A DNA stretch of 64,000 bases from an uncultured Cryomorphaceae bacterium (lineage in GTDB: Bacteria; Bacteroidota; Bacteroidia; Flavobacteriales; Schleiferiaceae): the NCBI GenBank assembly GCA_937120475.1, contig CAKZJV010000007.1, forward strand, positions 2,124,068 to 2,188,067. Direction: 5' to 3'. Position 1 is the stretch's first letter. Each line of letters opens with the position of its first letter. This document shows positions 1-8,526 of this stretch, piece after piece. The translations under genes were made by a program, and so were the position numbers. The notes beneath the pieces are model-generated. The model saw only the letters and a program-made list of their open reading frames with translations, made no database searches and was not told where the DNA came from.

Positions 1-1578
1 ATAACCGTGGTGGCCCCTGCACCCCGTAATCCACAGGCGGTAGCGCAAAGTTCCTTTATTGATTTAAGTTGGGACCAAAGCATTTGTCAGCAAGCCATTG
101 GTTACCGCCTTTACAGGCGAGAGGACAGTTTTGGATTTGTTCCGGCTGAATGTGAAACCGGTGTTCCTGAATATACGGGCTATAAGCTGATTGCCGATAT
201 CGAAGGACTGGCAAACTCTACTTATCAGGATAGTGAAGACCTGAAACGTGGAGTGCGGTATTGTTATATGGTTATTGCTTATTTTGAGGATGGCTCCGAG
301 AGTTATGCCTCAATAGAGTTTTGTGCCGCACTGCCTCTTTCCTTGCCCTTAATGACCAATGCCGATGTGTTGACCACCGATGCCTCCAATGGTAAAATTG
401 ATGTAAGCTGGACTCCACCACCCGTGATCGATTCAAACAACTTTCCTCCTCCTTACGGCTATGTGCTGTACCGCGCAACCGGCCTGGACGGCACCGACTT
501 TCAGTCCCTTGGAACATTTAATGGCCTGCTGGATACCAATTATACCGACTCCATCCTGAATACCCGTGATACCTCCTATCGCTATACGGTAGATTTTCTT
601 TTCGGCCCCAATCAGGATACAGCCGGACGTGCTGACCCCGGAAGCTCCGTGTACCTGGAGGCTACCGGTTTTGATGAAGGCGTTCTGCTGGACTTTACCC
701 ATAATACCCCCTGGTTAAATTTCCTATATGAGATTTACCGGGAAGACTCGCCCGGAAGTGGGAACTTTATTTTAATCGACTCCTCTAATACGGACAGTTA
801 CAGCGATACCGGACTGGTTAACGGTGACACCTACTGCTACAAGGTTCAGGCATACGGCCGTTACACCGCCAGCAATATGCTACCTATGCCCTTGCTGAAT
901 TTTTCGCAGGAAATATGTGCCATGCCCAGGGACACCAATGCTCCCTGTGCCCCGCAGGTTACAGCTACCTATAATTGTGTGGAAGACTCTTTGTTGCTGG
1001 AATGGCGAAATCCTGCAAACCCGGAATGCAAAAACGACATTGCTCAATACCGGATCTATTATAAACCCAGCCCGGAAGACGATTTTCCCGAAGAGCCTTT
1101 TCTGGTTTTATCGGCTAGCGACACCACTTACCTGATTACACGCTCGAATGACGGGCCGCCTATTACAGGATGTTACGCCATTACGGCCGTGGATGATGCG
1201 GACCAGGATGCGGGGGGTACCGCCAATGAAAGTTTGTTCAGTGAAGTTACGTGTGCAGAGTCCTGCCCATTGATCGAGTTTCCCAATGTATTTACACCCA
1301 ACGGGGATGGCTCCAACGATGTTTTTACCGCTATTTCCTCCAAAGATATCCGGGAGTTGCGCATCTCCATCTATAACCGCTGGGGTACGCGTGTTTATCA
1401 AACCAATAATGCCCAGGAGTTTCTGAACAATGGTTGGGATGGTTCCGATGCCAGCACGGGCGGCCAATGTGCGGATGGGGTTTATTACTACATCTGTAAA
1501 TACACTCCTTTCAGTATAGGCGAGGTTCGCGAGCAACAAGCTACCGGCTTTGTACATTTGTTCCGTAACAGTAATTAA
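1..1578 (+). CDS. T9SS-secreted FN3-repeat protein with type B (gliding-associated) sorting domain, 5' truncated
   Basis: The frame is open to the left edge, so the N-terminus and signal peptide lie outside the window and a start at the internal GTG (7) is not meaningful. The visible ~525 residues hold about four fibronectin-III-like sandwiches, recognisable by recurring strand motifs such as YCYMV, YRYTVDF and YCYKVQAYG. The last ~104 residues form a CHU_C / gliding-motility-associated C-terminal domain: FPNVFTPNGDGSNDVF, then ISIYNRWG and a GWDG turn. In this family the domain directs export through the type IX secretion system and attachment at the cell surface. The ribE ATG follows the stop after only 5 bases. 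The domain call is firm; the ligand or role is unknown. Confidence 0.9.
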   Translation: MTVVAPAPRNPQAVAQSSFIDLSWDQSICQQAIGYRLYRREDSFGFVPAECETGVPEYTGYKLIADIEGLANSTYQDSEDLKRGVRYCYMVIAYFEDGSESYASIEFCAALPLSLPLMTNADVLTTDASNGKIDVSWTPPPVIDSNNFPPPYGYVLYRATGLDGTDFQSLGTFNGLLDTNYTDSILNTRDTSYRYTVDFLFGPNQDTAGRADPGSSVYLEATGFDEGVLLDFTHNTPWLNFLYEIYREDSPGSGNFILIDSSNTDSYSDTGLVNGDTYCYKVQAYGRYTASNMLPMPLLNFSQEICAMPRDTNAPCAPQVTATYNCVEDSLLLEWRNPANPECKNDIAQYRIYYKPSPEDDFPEEPFLVLSASDTTYLITRSNDGPPITGCYAITAVDDADQDAGGTANESLFSEVTCAESCPLIEFPNVFTPNGDGSNDVFTAISSKDIRELRISIYNRWGTRVYQTNNAQEFLNNGWDGSDASTGGQCADGVYYYICKYTPFSIGEVREQQATGFVHLFRNSN

Positions 1579-1583
1579 GCGCA

Positions 1584-2183
1584 ATGTTTACCGGTATTAT
1601 TGAAACGATGGGCGAGGTGCGTCACATTGAAAAAGAAGGTGGCAACGTTCACTTTACCCTTTCATCCTCCATCAGTCACGAATTAAAAATCGATCAGAGC
1701 GTTGCTCATAACGGGGCTTGTCTTACGGTGGTGAGTATGGCCGGAGATACCTATACGGTGACGGCCATAGATGAAACCCTATCCAAAACCAACCTCAGCG
1801 ATCTGGAAGTAGGCCATTTTGTAAACCTGGAGCGATGTACTCAAATCGGTAGCCGGCTGGACGGCCACATTGTGCAGGGACACGTTGATCAAACCGGGCT
1901 TTGCACCCGCGTTGAAAAACTGGACGGTAGTTGGAAATATCACTTTAAATACCAGCCCGACCCGCAGCACGTAACGGTTGAGAAGGGATCGGTTTGCATT
2001 AACGGTGTAAGTTTAACGGTAGTGGATAGCTCTCAAAACACTTTCTCAGTGGCAATCATTCCCTACACTCATGAGCATACTACTTTTCGACATCTCAAAG
2101 AAGGCCATCGGGTAAACCTGGAATTTGATATTATTGGAAAGTATGTGGCCCGATTGTTAGGTGACAGGGTTGCTAAGTCCTGA
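1584..2183 (+). CDS. ribE: Riboflavin synthase alpha subunit
   Basis: Riboflavin synthase dismutates two 6,7-dimethyl-8-ribityllumazine molecules into riboflavin and a pyrimidine, the last step of vitamin B2 synthesis in the cytosol. The 199-residue product has the normal length and the two tandem lumazine-binding barrels. It begins with the diagnostic MFTGIIETMG, and the second barrel begins near residue 95 with HIVQGHVDQTG. Motifs NGACLTV (first half) and NGVSLTVV (second half) repeat, as expected from internal duplication. It has no riboflavin operon partners here and no visible FMN riboswitch. Its last 11 bases overlap the 3' end of the convergent dxs gene. Confidence 0.96.
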   Translation: MFTGIIETMGEVRHIEKEGGNVHFTLSSSISHELKIDQSVAHNGACLTVVSMAGDTYTVTAIDETLSKTNLSDLEVGHFVNLERCTQIGSRLDGHIVQGHVDQTGLCTRVEKLDGSWKYHFKYQPDPQHVTVEKGSVCINGVSLTVVDSSQNTFSVAIIPYTHEHTTFRHLKEGHRVNLEFDIIGKYVARLLGDRVAKS

Positions 2184-3825
2184 AAAATTCCTGGAGGGAA
2201 ACACTATCCAAGCCTGTTTTACGCAGCAACTGCGCCCTGCTGCCGTGCTCAATAAATTCATCCGGTAAGCTGCGGCATTTAAGTTTTACGGCTGAGCCTG
2301 CTCTATTTTTCAAGCTAATCAGGCTTTCTCCGGCACCTCCGGCCGGACTGTTTTCTTCCACCACCAGAACGTCTTTATACACCTTGAAAATTTCCAGTAA
2401 TGCCTTTTCGTCCAAGGGTTTTAAAAACACCAGGTCGTAGTGCGAGTAGGGTAAGCCAGTAAGTGCCTGCTCCACTTCCTGCCCTATTGCGCCATAGGAG
2501 ATTACCGCCTTTTCTTCACCTTTTTTAAGGAGTCTGAGTTTGCCCGTGGGAAGGTCCGGCTCTGGCTGACCGGGGTCAAAGTTTCCTCCTTTAGGATAGC
2601 GAATCACGAAAGGTTTTTCATGTTTTAAAGCCGTACGCATCAATGCGCTGAGTGAAGCCCCATCGATGGGCGCACTTAAAACCAAGCCGGGTATAGTATT
2701 TAAAAACCCGGTGTCAAAAGCCCCGTGATGAGTTGGTCCATCCTCACCCACCAAACCCGCACGATCCAGGCAAAAAACAACCGGCAGGTTTTGAAGTACT
2801 ACATCGTGAATAATTTGATCGTAAGCACGTTGGGCAAAAGTGGAGTACAGGTGGCAAAAGGGCCTCATACCAGAGGCTGCCATAGCGGCAGAAAACGTAA
2901 CTGCGTGTTGCTCAGCAATGCCCACATCGAATAAGCGGTTAGGAAAGTGCTGTTTGAAATCCTGAAGACCACCCCCGGAAATCATGGCAGGGGTAACGGC
3001 TACCACCTTACTATTATCCTTTGCAATCTCGATTAAAGTGCGGGAGAATACATCCTGAAAAGATTGGGCCCCACTTTGTGCCTTATTTTCGCTTAGTGCC
3101 TTCCACCCTTTCCCCTTTTGGGTACATACCCGTATCAATTTGGGACGGTTAGTTTCCCTTGATGCTTTAAAGGTATTGACGAGATTTTCCACATTATGTC
3201 CATCCTTCACACAGTAATACTCCAGGTGAAGAGCTTCGCACAATTTTTCATAACCGCCATAACGCGCCAATGCCCCTACATTTTCATCAATAGATGATTC
3301 ATTGTCATTTAACACCACGGTTACATTGAGTTGCCTCTCGCCCAAATAGTTAAGTGCTTCAAAACTTTCCCCACCCGTTAAGGCCCCATCGCCAATAACC
3401 GCTATGTATTCACGGCTTTTGCCCATTAAGCGATCGGCCTCCGCAAAGCCGGTAACTGCCGATACGGAAGTTGAAGAGTGCCCGGCTCCAAAGGGATCAT
3501 AGGGACTCTCTGCCCGTTTGGTAAAGCCTGAAAGCCCACCCATTAAACGGTTACCGGCAAACTTGCTCTTCCTTCCCGTAAGTATTTTATGGATGTAGGC
3601 CTGGTGGCCAACATCCCATATCAGTATATCCTCCGGGGTATTAAAAACATAGTGCAGGGCAATGGTCAATTCAACAACCCCGAGGCTGGACTTAATGTGC
3701 CCCGCCTTGGTTTTAGTGCTTTGAAGGGTGAAATCACGGAGCTCCCCGGCCAGGGCCGGTAACTGAGAAGCCTCCAGTTTCCTAAGATCTTCGGGCAGGT
3801 TAATATTATTCAGCAATGGAAACAT
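2173..3825 (-). CDS. dxs: 1-deoxy-D-xylulose-5-phosphate synthase (short form)
   Basis: DXS condenses pyruvate and glyceraldehyde 3-phosphate with thiamine diphosphate, the first step of the MEP isoprenoid pathway. Landmarks are GHIKSSLGVVELT near the N-terminus, the ThDP motif GDGALTGGESFEALN...LNDNE, DRAGLVGEDGPTHHG, and DVGIAEQHAVTF carrying the catalytic Glu. I start at the ATG at 3825 (MFPLLNNINLPEDL) because family similarity begins there; a longer frame to 3912 adds 29 unlike residues. At 550 residues it is clearly shorter than the ~620-residue enterobacterial enzyme. The missing part lies after NVGALARYGGYEKL, where the linker preceding VKDGHNVE is reduced. A TACCTTTG element ends only 4 bases upstream of the ATG. 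Confidence 0.95.
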   Translation of the reverse strand: MFPLLNNINLPEDLRKLEASQLPALAGELRDFTLQSTKTKAGHIKSSLGVVELTIALHYVFNTPEDILIWDVGHQAYIHKILTGRKSKFAGNRLMGGLSGFTKRAESPYDPFGAGHSSTSVSAVTGFAEADRLMGKSREYIAVIGDGALTGGESFEALNYLGERQLNVTVVLNDNESSIDENVGALARYGGYEKLCEALHLEYYCVKDGHNVENLVNTFKASRETNRPKLIRVCTQKGKGWKALSENKAQSGAQSFQDVFSRTLIEIAKDNSKVVAVTPAMISGGGLQDFKQHFPNRLFDVGIAEQHAVTFSAAMAASGMRPFCHLYSTFAQRAYDQIIHDVVLQNLPVVFCLDRAGLVGEDGPTHHGAFDTGFLNTIPGLVLSAPIDGASLSALMRTALKHEKPFVIRYPKGGNFDPGQPEPDLPTGKLRLLKKGEEKAVISYGAIGQEVEQALTGLPYSHYDLVFLKPLDEKALLEIFKVYKDVLVVEENSPAGGAGESLISLKNRAGSAVKLKCRSLPDEFIEHGSRAQLLRKTGLDSVSLQEFFRT

Positions 3826-3829
3826 AGCG

Positions 3830-3837
3830 CAAAGGTA
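3830..3837 (-). promoter_or_regulatory. -7 promoter element of dxs (TACCTTTG)
   Basis: Read on the minus strand this is TACCTTTG, a perfect match to the Bacteroidota -7 consensus TAnnTTTG. It sits 4 bases before the chosen dxs ATG, so transcription would begin at or very near the start codon, giving a leaderless or near-leaderless message. I see no convincing -33 TTTG at the right distance. The same TACCTTTG occurs upstream of lysS and mutS2. Confidence 0.5.
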
Positions 3838-3874
3838 TCGCATGCCTGCATTTCTGCAACCTCTATAAAAGGCG

Positions 3875-3900
3875 AGGCCCCGAGCATCCGCCCGGGGCCT
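3875..3900 (-). terminator. Hairpin between the RND efflux gene and dxs
   Basis: An 8-bp perfect stem (AGGCCCCG / CGGGGCCT) with a 10-base loop lies 40 bases after the efflux gene stop. On the minus strand it is followed by CGCCTTTTATAG, only a short T tract, so this is a modest intrinsic terminator. It would end the efflux operon just upstream of the dxs promoter. A 20-base motif shared with position 32241 precedes it. Confidence 0.6.
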
Positions 3901-3909
3901 CTGGTCAAC

Positions 3910-3929
3910 CAATTAACCAAACCTTAACC
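3910..3929 (-). repeat. 20-base motif preceding a hairpin, copy 1
   Basis: On the minus strand this reads GGTTAAGGTTTGGTTAATTG. The identical 20 bases occur at 32241-32260 on the plus strand. Both copies lie just upstream of a GC-rich hairpin in the same orientation (9 and 22 bases away). Function unknown; see findings. Confidence 0.7.
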
Positions 3930-3940
3930 TAATTAACCTG

Positions 3941-6900
3941 CTAAAATTTAGAAAAGAGTTTTCTGCTCTTTCTAGTCAATCGTTCGATTATTAGATACAT
4001 AACCGGTACAACGATCAACGTTAAGAAGGTAGCAAACACCAGGCCAAAAATTACCGTCCAGGCCATCGGACTCCAGAAAACGGCATTATCGCCACCAAAA
4101 TAAATGTTGGGGTCATAACTGCTTAACAGTCCGAAAAAGTCGATGTTAAGACCTACTGCCAAAGGAAGCAGGCCAAGAACGGTGGTAATAGCCGTAAGCA
4201 ATACCGGGCGCAAACGTACGCGGCCACCTAGCTCAATAGCGGTACGCAAATCCTTGTCCTCCAGCTCATCGTCTTCCTCTACGTTTTTCTGCTCGCGCAA
4301 ACGGGCACGACTCAGTTCAATAAAGTCGATCAGCACGATACCGTTGTTCACCACAATACCTGCCAAAGAGACAATACCGATACCTGTCATAATTACCACA
4401 AAATCCATCCTGAAAATTCCCAACCCAAGGAATACCCCGATGGTACTGAAAAGCACCGTCATAATAATGATGAATGGCTTGGTTCCGGAGTTAAACTGTG
4501 AAACAAGAATGATGGTAATCAGAGCCACCGCAATAAGCAGGGCCGTACTTAAGAAGGCAAAGGATTCGGCCTGTTCTTCCTGTTCACCGGTAAAGCTCAG
4601 GCTGTAACCCTTAGGTAATTCGTAGCCCTTGAGCTCTTCCTTAATCTTATTATTGATTTCGTTGGGGTTAAACCCTTCAATAACGTTGGAAGACACAGTG
4701 ATCAAACGTTCCGAATCCAGGCGTTTGATCGAGTTAAAGGAGTTGTCAAACTCATAATCAGCCACGGCCGAAATGGGTACCTGAACAATTTTACCGGTAG
4801 CTTGTGAGCGGAAGGTAACCAATTGGTTCATGAGGCTGGCCACGTTATAACGATACTCTTCCTTCAAGCGGATCTCAATGGGATATTCATCTTCACCCTC
4901 TTTATACTTGCTGGCCTCACGGCCGTAAAGTGCCGTACGCAATACCAGGGCTACCTGCTGGGTAGAAACGCCCAGTCTGCGGGCACGCTCACGATCAATC
5001 GAAATAAGCATTTCCGGCTTATTGGTTTCGAGGTCAATTTTTAAACCTTCGATACCCTTTATCCGTGCCTGGTCAATCTGGCCTTTAACATCATTTGCAA
5101 TGGTAATCAACTGGTCAAACTCATCCCCGGTAATCTCAATATTAATGGGTTTACCCACCGGAGGACCATTTTGCTCTTTCTCCACGTTGATAATTACCCC
5201 GGGAATATAGCCCAGCAATTGGTTGGTTACATCTTTTTGTATATCGGAAGTGCTTACACCCTCGCGGTATTGATATTCCACAAACGAAACGGTAATACGT
5301 GCCTTGTTGGGTGTTTTTTGACCTCCACCACCAAACTCATTCTGGCTGGCGGTCTCAGCCCCTACGTTGGTCACAACCGATTCCACCACCTCACCATAGG
5401 GCTCAAGAACCTCATCCAGCTTACCTTCCACTATGCGCGTTACACTGTCGGTAGCAACTACATCAGTACCCAAAGGCACTTCTACAAATACGTTGATGTA
5501 GTTTGGCTCATTTACCGGGAAGGTTACCACCTTGGGGTTGCTTCCGAAATAAAAAGCCATGGAGATAAACATGAGCAGGAAGGTTCCTCCCAGTATAAAT
5601 CCGGGTTTTTTACCGCTCAACGACCATTTCAACGTTCGCGAATAGCGATCTTCCAAACGGGTAAGGTAGCGGGTTTGAAAACCCCGGGAAGCCGGTTCCA
5701 GCACATAGGCAAACAGCAGCACCAGTGCAGCGATAATCAATAGCAGGTTGCCGAAAGCAAAAGCTCCCATCAATATGAACAATATGCCCAAACCACCGAA
5801 AATTGCGGCCGAACGAAATGCTTTTTTATGATTGGTTTGCTTTTGCAAATCCTGCTTTTTCATAAAGGTGGCGGTAATAACCGGGTTGATTACCAAAGCC
5901 ACGAAAAGCGAGGAACCGAGCACTATGATCAGGGTTTTAGGAAGGAAGCTCATAAACTCCCCGATAATGCTATCCCAAAAAAGCAAGGGAAAGAAGGCGG
6001 CCAGTGTGGTAGCCGTACTACTTATAATAGGAACGGCAATTTCGCCCACCCCTTGTTTGGCGGCTTCAAACTTGGTAAGGCCTTCTTCATCGTAAAGGCG
6101 GTAAATGTTCTCAATGGTTACAATAGCATTGTCCACCAACATTCCCAACGCCAAAATGAGTGAAAAGAGCACCATAAAGTTGAGCGTAATGCCCATAGCA
6201 CTCAGAATAAGGAAGCAGATGAACATGGAAAAGGGTATGGAAAGCCCCACAAAAACGGCATTGCGTAAACCCAGGAAGAACAACAGAACCAAAACCACCA
6301 GTATTACCCCGCTCACAATAGAGTTTTCCAGGTTACTGATTTGGTTACGGGTTTGTACCGACTGGTCGTTGGTAAGGGTTACCTTAAGGTTTTCAGGCAG
6401 GTAATCACGCTTGGCCTCTTTTAAAATTTCACGGATCTTATCCGTAGCATTCAGAAGGTTTTTACCGCTCTTCTTAATCACATTCAGCGATACTACCGGC
6501 TCACCCCCTAAGCGGGCCATACTCTCTACCTCCTTGTAGGTAAAAGCTACCTCAGCTACATCCTTCAGGTAAACAATGTTTCCGTTCTCGTGCTTTACAA
6601 TGATGTTTCGGATATCATCAATACTTTCAAACTCCGCATCGGTTCGGATACTCCTGCGGGTTTCACCCAGCAAAATGTCACCCGCCCCAATGTTAATATT
6701 CTCACTGGCAATGGCCATTTCAATATCCTCAAAGCTGATCTGGTTGACTTTTAGCCTGGGGAGGTCCACGTTAATCTGTACCTCCTTTTCCTTATCACCG
6801 GTAATGGTAGCCTCTGAAATTTCGGAAAGCTCCTCGATTTCATCCTGCAGGTCTTCGGCATAATCCACCAATTCATCAATGGAAAAATCACCGGATAGGT

Positions 6901-7351
6901 TGATGTTCAGTATGGGGATACGGGTTAAATCCACATCCAAAACCACCGGGTCCTGGTCAAGGTCGGTGGGCAGCTCACTCATGGCGCGGTCCACCGCATC
7001 CTTAACATCCTGCAGGGCCTTTTCGGTATCTACATCAATGTTGAACTCCACGTTAATAATGGAAACATCCTGAACCGATTCGGAATTCAAAGCCTTGATA
7101 CCATCAACGCTTTTGATCTCCTTTTCCAGCGGACGAGTAATCAGGTTTTCGATATCAGCCGGAGTGTTACCGGCATAAGGAGTTTGAACATAAATTAAAG
7201 GGAATACAATTTCGGGGAAAGACTCCTTAGGCATGGTGCGGTAGGAGTACAGCCCGAATAAAATGAGCAAAGCGGAGAGAATGAATACACTGATCGTATT
7301 GTTCAGTGCCAGGCTGCTCAGCTTAAATTCTCTGTTGGTATTAGTGGCCAT
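3941..7351 (-). CDS. RND-family efflux transporter permease (AcrB/MdtB-like)
   Basis: Inner-membrane proton-driven pump of the resistance-nodulation-division superfamily, last gene of a tetR-tolC-adaptor-pump operon. The N-terminus has TM1 (VFILSALLILFGLYS) followed by the porter-domain start YVQTPYAGNTPADIENLITRP. The proton-relay TM4 region contains ALGMLVDNAIVTIENIYR, and the second half repeats the layout ending in VNNGIVLIDFIELSRAR and RLRPVLLTAITTVLGLLP. At 1136 residues it exceeds the usual ~1030-1050. Part of the excess is a hydrophobic stretch after TM6 (about residues 505-550) that looks like two extra helices. A ~20-residue insert (SSYDPNIYFGGDNAVFWSP) lies before the last helix. 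Substrate cannot be predicted. Confidence 0.93.
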   Translation of the reverse strand: MATNTNREFKLSSLALNNTISVFILSALLILFGLYSYRTMPKESFPEIVFPLIYVQTPYAGNTPADIENLITRPLEKEIKSVDGIKALNSESVQDVSIINVEFNIDVDTEKALQDVKDAVDRAMSELPTDLDQDPVVLDVDLTRIPILNINLSGDFSIDELVDYAEDLQDEIEELSEISEATITGDKEKEVQINVDLPRLKVNQISFEDIEMAIASENINIGAGDILLGETRRSIRTDAEFESIDDIRNIIVKHENGNIVYLKDVAEVAFTYKEVESMARLGGEPVVSLNVIKKSGKNLLNATDKIREILKEAKRDYLPENLKVTLTNDQSVQTRNQISNLENSIVSGVILVVLVLLFFLGLRNAVFVGLSIPFSMFICFLILSAMGITLNFMVLFSLILALGMLVDNAIVTIENIYRLYDEEGLTKFEAAKQGVGEIAVPIISSTATTLAAFFPLLFWDSIIGEFMSFLPKTLIIVLGSSLFVALVINPVITATFMKKQDLQKQTNHKKAFRSAAIFGGLGILFILMGAFAFGNLLLIIAALVLLFAYVLEPASRGFQTRYLTRLEDRYSRTLKWSLSGKKPGFILGGTFLLMFISMAFYFGSNPKVVTFPVNEPNYINVFVEVPLGTDVVATDSVTRIVEGKLDEVLEPYGEVVESVVTNVGAETASQNEFGGGGQKTPNKARITVSFVEYQYREGVSTSDIQKDVTNQLLGYIPGVIINVEKEQNGPPVGKPINIEITGDEFDQLITIANDVKGQIDQARIKGIEGLKIDLETNKPEMLISIDRERARRLGVSTQQVALVLRTALYGREASKYKEGEDEYPIEIRLKEEYRYNVASLMNQLVTFRSQATGKIVQVPISAVADYEFDNSFNSIKRLDSERLITVSSNVIEGFNPNEINNKIKEELKGYELPKGYSLSFTGEQEEQAESFAFLSTALLIAVALITIILVSQFNSGTKPFIIIMTVLFSTIGVFLGLGIFRMDFVVIMTGIGIVSLAGIVVNNGIVLIDFIELSRARLREQKNVEEDDELEDKDLRTAIELGGRVRLRPVLLTAITTVLGLLPLAVGLNIDFFGLLSSYDPNIYFGGDNAVFWSPMAWTVIFGLVFATFLTLIVVPVMYLIIERLTRKSRKLFSKF

Positions 7352-7373
7352 GATTGTTGTGTATCGGTTTCGG

Positions 7374-8507
7374 CTATTGGATAGCTATTTTTTCTCCGGC
7401 AGTAACCTGGTTATACCCTACGGTAATTACGCGGTCTCCCTTTTGAAGACCCTTTTTGATTTCGGTAACATCGCCAAATGATTTTCCGCGCTTTACATAG
7501 CTCTTACTTACAAAGGTTTCACCACCTTCCTGGGTGGTTACCAACACAAAGTCTCCTTTAAGGTCCTTCTTAATGCTGCTCGAGGGCACCACCAGGGCCT
7601 CATCGCTGTGATAATCGCGGATCATCAGGTTTGCCAGTACGTTGGGCTTAATACGGCCATCCTTGTTGGGCAGATTGATCTTAATTTTAAAACTGCGGTT
7701 ATCGGGATTGATGACCTGGCTTACAAAGCTTACCGGGGCCTTGCGGGTAATGCCTAAAGCGGGTATTGCCACTTTAACGCTATCGCCTTTTTTAACGTTA
7801 GGCAGGTACTCTTCCGACAGTTCAGCTTCAATTTCAACACGAGCCAAATCCACCACCCTTATAATGGGAGTCCCCATATTTACAAACTCACCTTCCTTTA
7901 CCGAAATATCGTCAACGGTACCGGTAATCGGGGCACGAATAATAGTGTTGTCAAACTGGTTCTGAAGTTGGGCATAACGGCTTTTGGCCGTTTCAAAGTT
8001 ATTTTTAGCCTGCAGGTACTCTATCTCTGAACCGATGTTCTGATCCCAAAGATTCTTGCGCTTTTGATAGGTAACTTCTGCCAGTTCAAAAGAAGCCTTG
8101 GCCTCCTGCAACTGGTTACTGATCATATCATTATCGATGCGCACCAATACCGTACCCCGGCTAACGTTTTGGCCTTCAATGGCTGGAATGGATTCTACCC
8201 GGCCCGAGGTTTCGGCACTGATCATAATATTCTCTTTGGAAGTTACGGTACCCGTAAGTTTCACAAAGTGATCGAAGGATTGTGGCTCAATAACGGTAAC
8301 CTCCACTTTGGCCAACCGCTCTTCGGTAGTAGTGTCCAGTGCGGCAATTTCGTCCTGTATGGCACTGATCTCTGCCTTCAGTTCATTGAGCTCTGTTTGC
8401 TTTTCCTGTAAGGTTTGTTTTTTAGCCTCCAGGCTGCCCTCTTCAGCTTTAGGCTGGCAAGCGGCCAGCAAAAGAATGGATGCTATGAAAATAATTGGTT
8501 TTTTCAT
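7374..8507 (-). CDS. Efflux RND periplasmic adaptor (membrane fusion lipoprotein)
   Basis: Links the inner-membrane RND pump to the TolC-like channel in the periplasm. The N-terminus is a lipoprotein signal with lipobox LLAAC (Cys 17), so the protein is probably membrane-anchored. Residues ~22-60 are strongly helical and Glu/Lys/Gln rich (coiled coil). Next come a lipoyl/barrel-sandwich half (SGRVESIPAIEGQNVSRG), the hairpin around LQEAKASFELAEVTYQKRK, the second half (IRAPITGTVDDISVKEGEFV), and a C-terminal beta-barrel and membrane-proximal domain. 377 residues, normal. It lies 19 bases after tolC and 22 before the pump gene, consistent with one transcript. Confidence 0.93.
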   Translation of the reverse strand: MKKPIIFIASILLLAACQPKAEEGSLEAKKQTLQEKQTELNELKAEISAIQDEIAALDTTTEERLAKVEVTVIEPQSFDHFVKLTGTVTSKENIMISAETSGRVESIPAIEGQNVSRGTVLVRIDNDMISNQLQEAKASFELAEVTYQKRKNLWDQNIGSEIEYLQAKNNFETAKSRYAQLQNQFDNTIIRAPITGTVDDISVKEGEFVNMGTPIIRVVDLARVEIEAELSEEYLPNVKKGDSVKVAIPALGITRKAPVSFVSQVINPDNRSFKIKINLPNKDGRIKPNVLANLMIRDYHSDEALVVPSSSIKKDLKGDFVLVTTQEGGETFVSKSYVKRGKSFGDVTEIKKGLQKGDRVITVGYNQVTAGEKIAIQ

Positions 8508-8526
8508 GATGCTTGAAATATGAGTG

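Noticed and set aside
4143-6404. Several plus-strand open frames opposite the RND pump gene
   Set aside because: They show no domain, are Ser/Thr/Arg-rich as expected from the reverse complement of a membrane-protein gene, and lack promoters.
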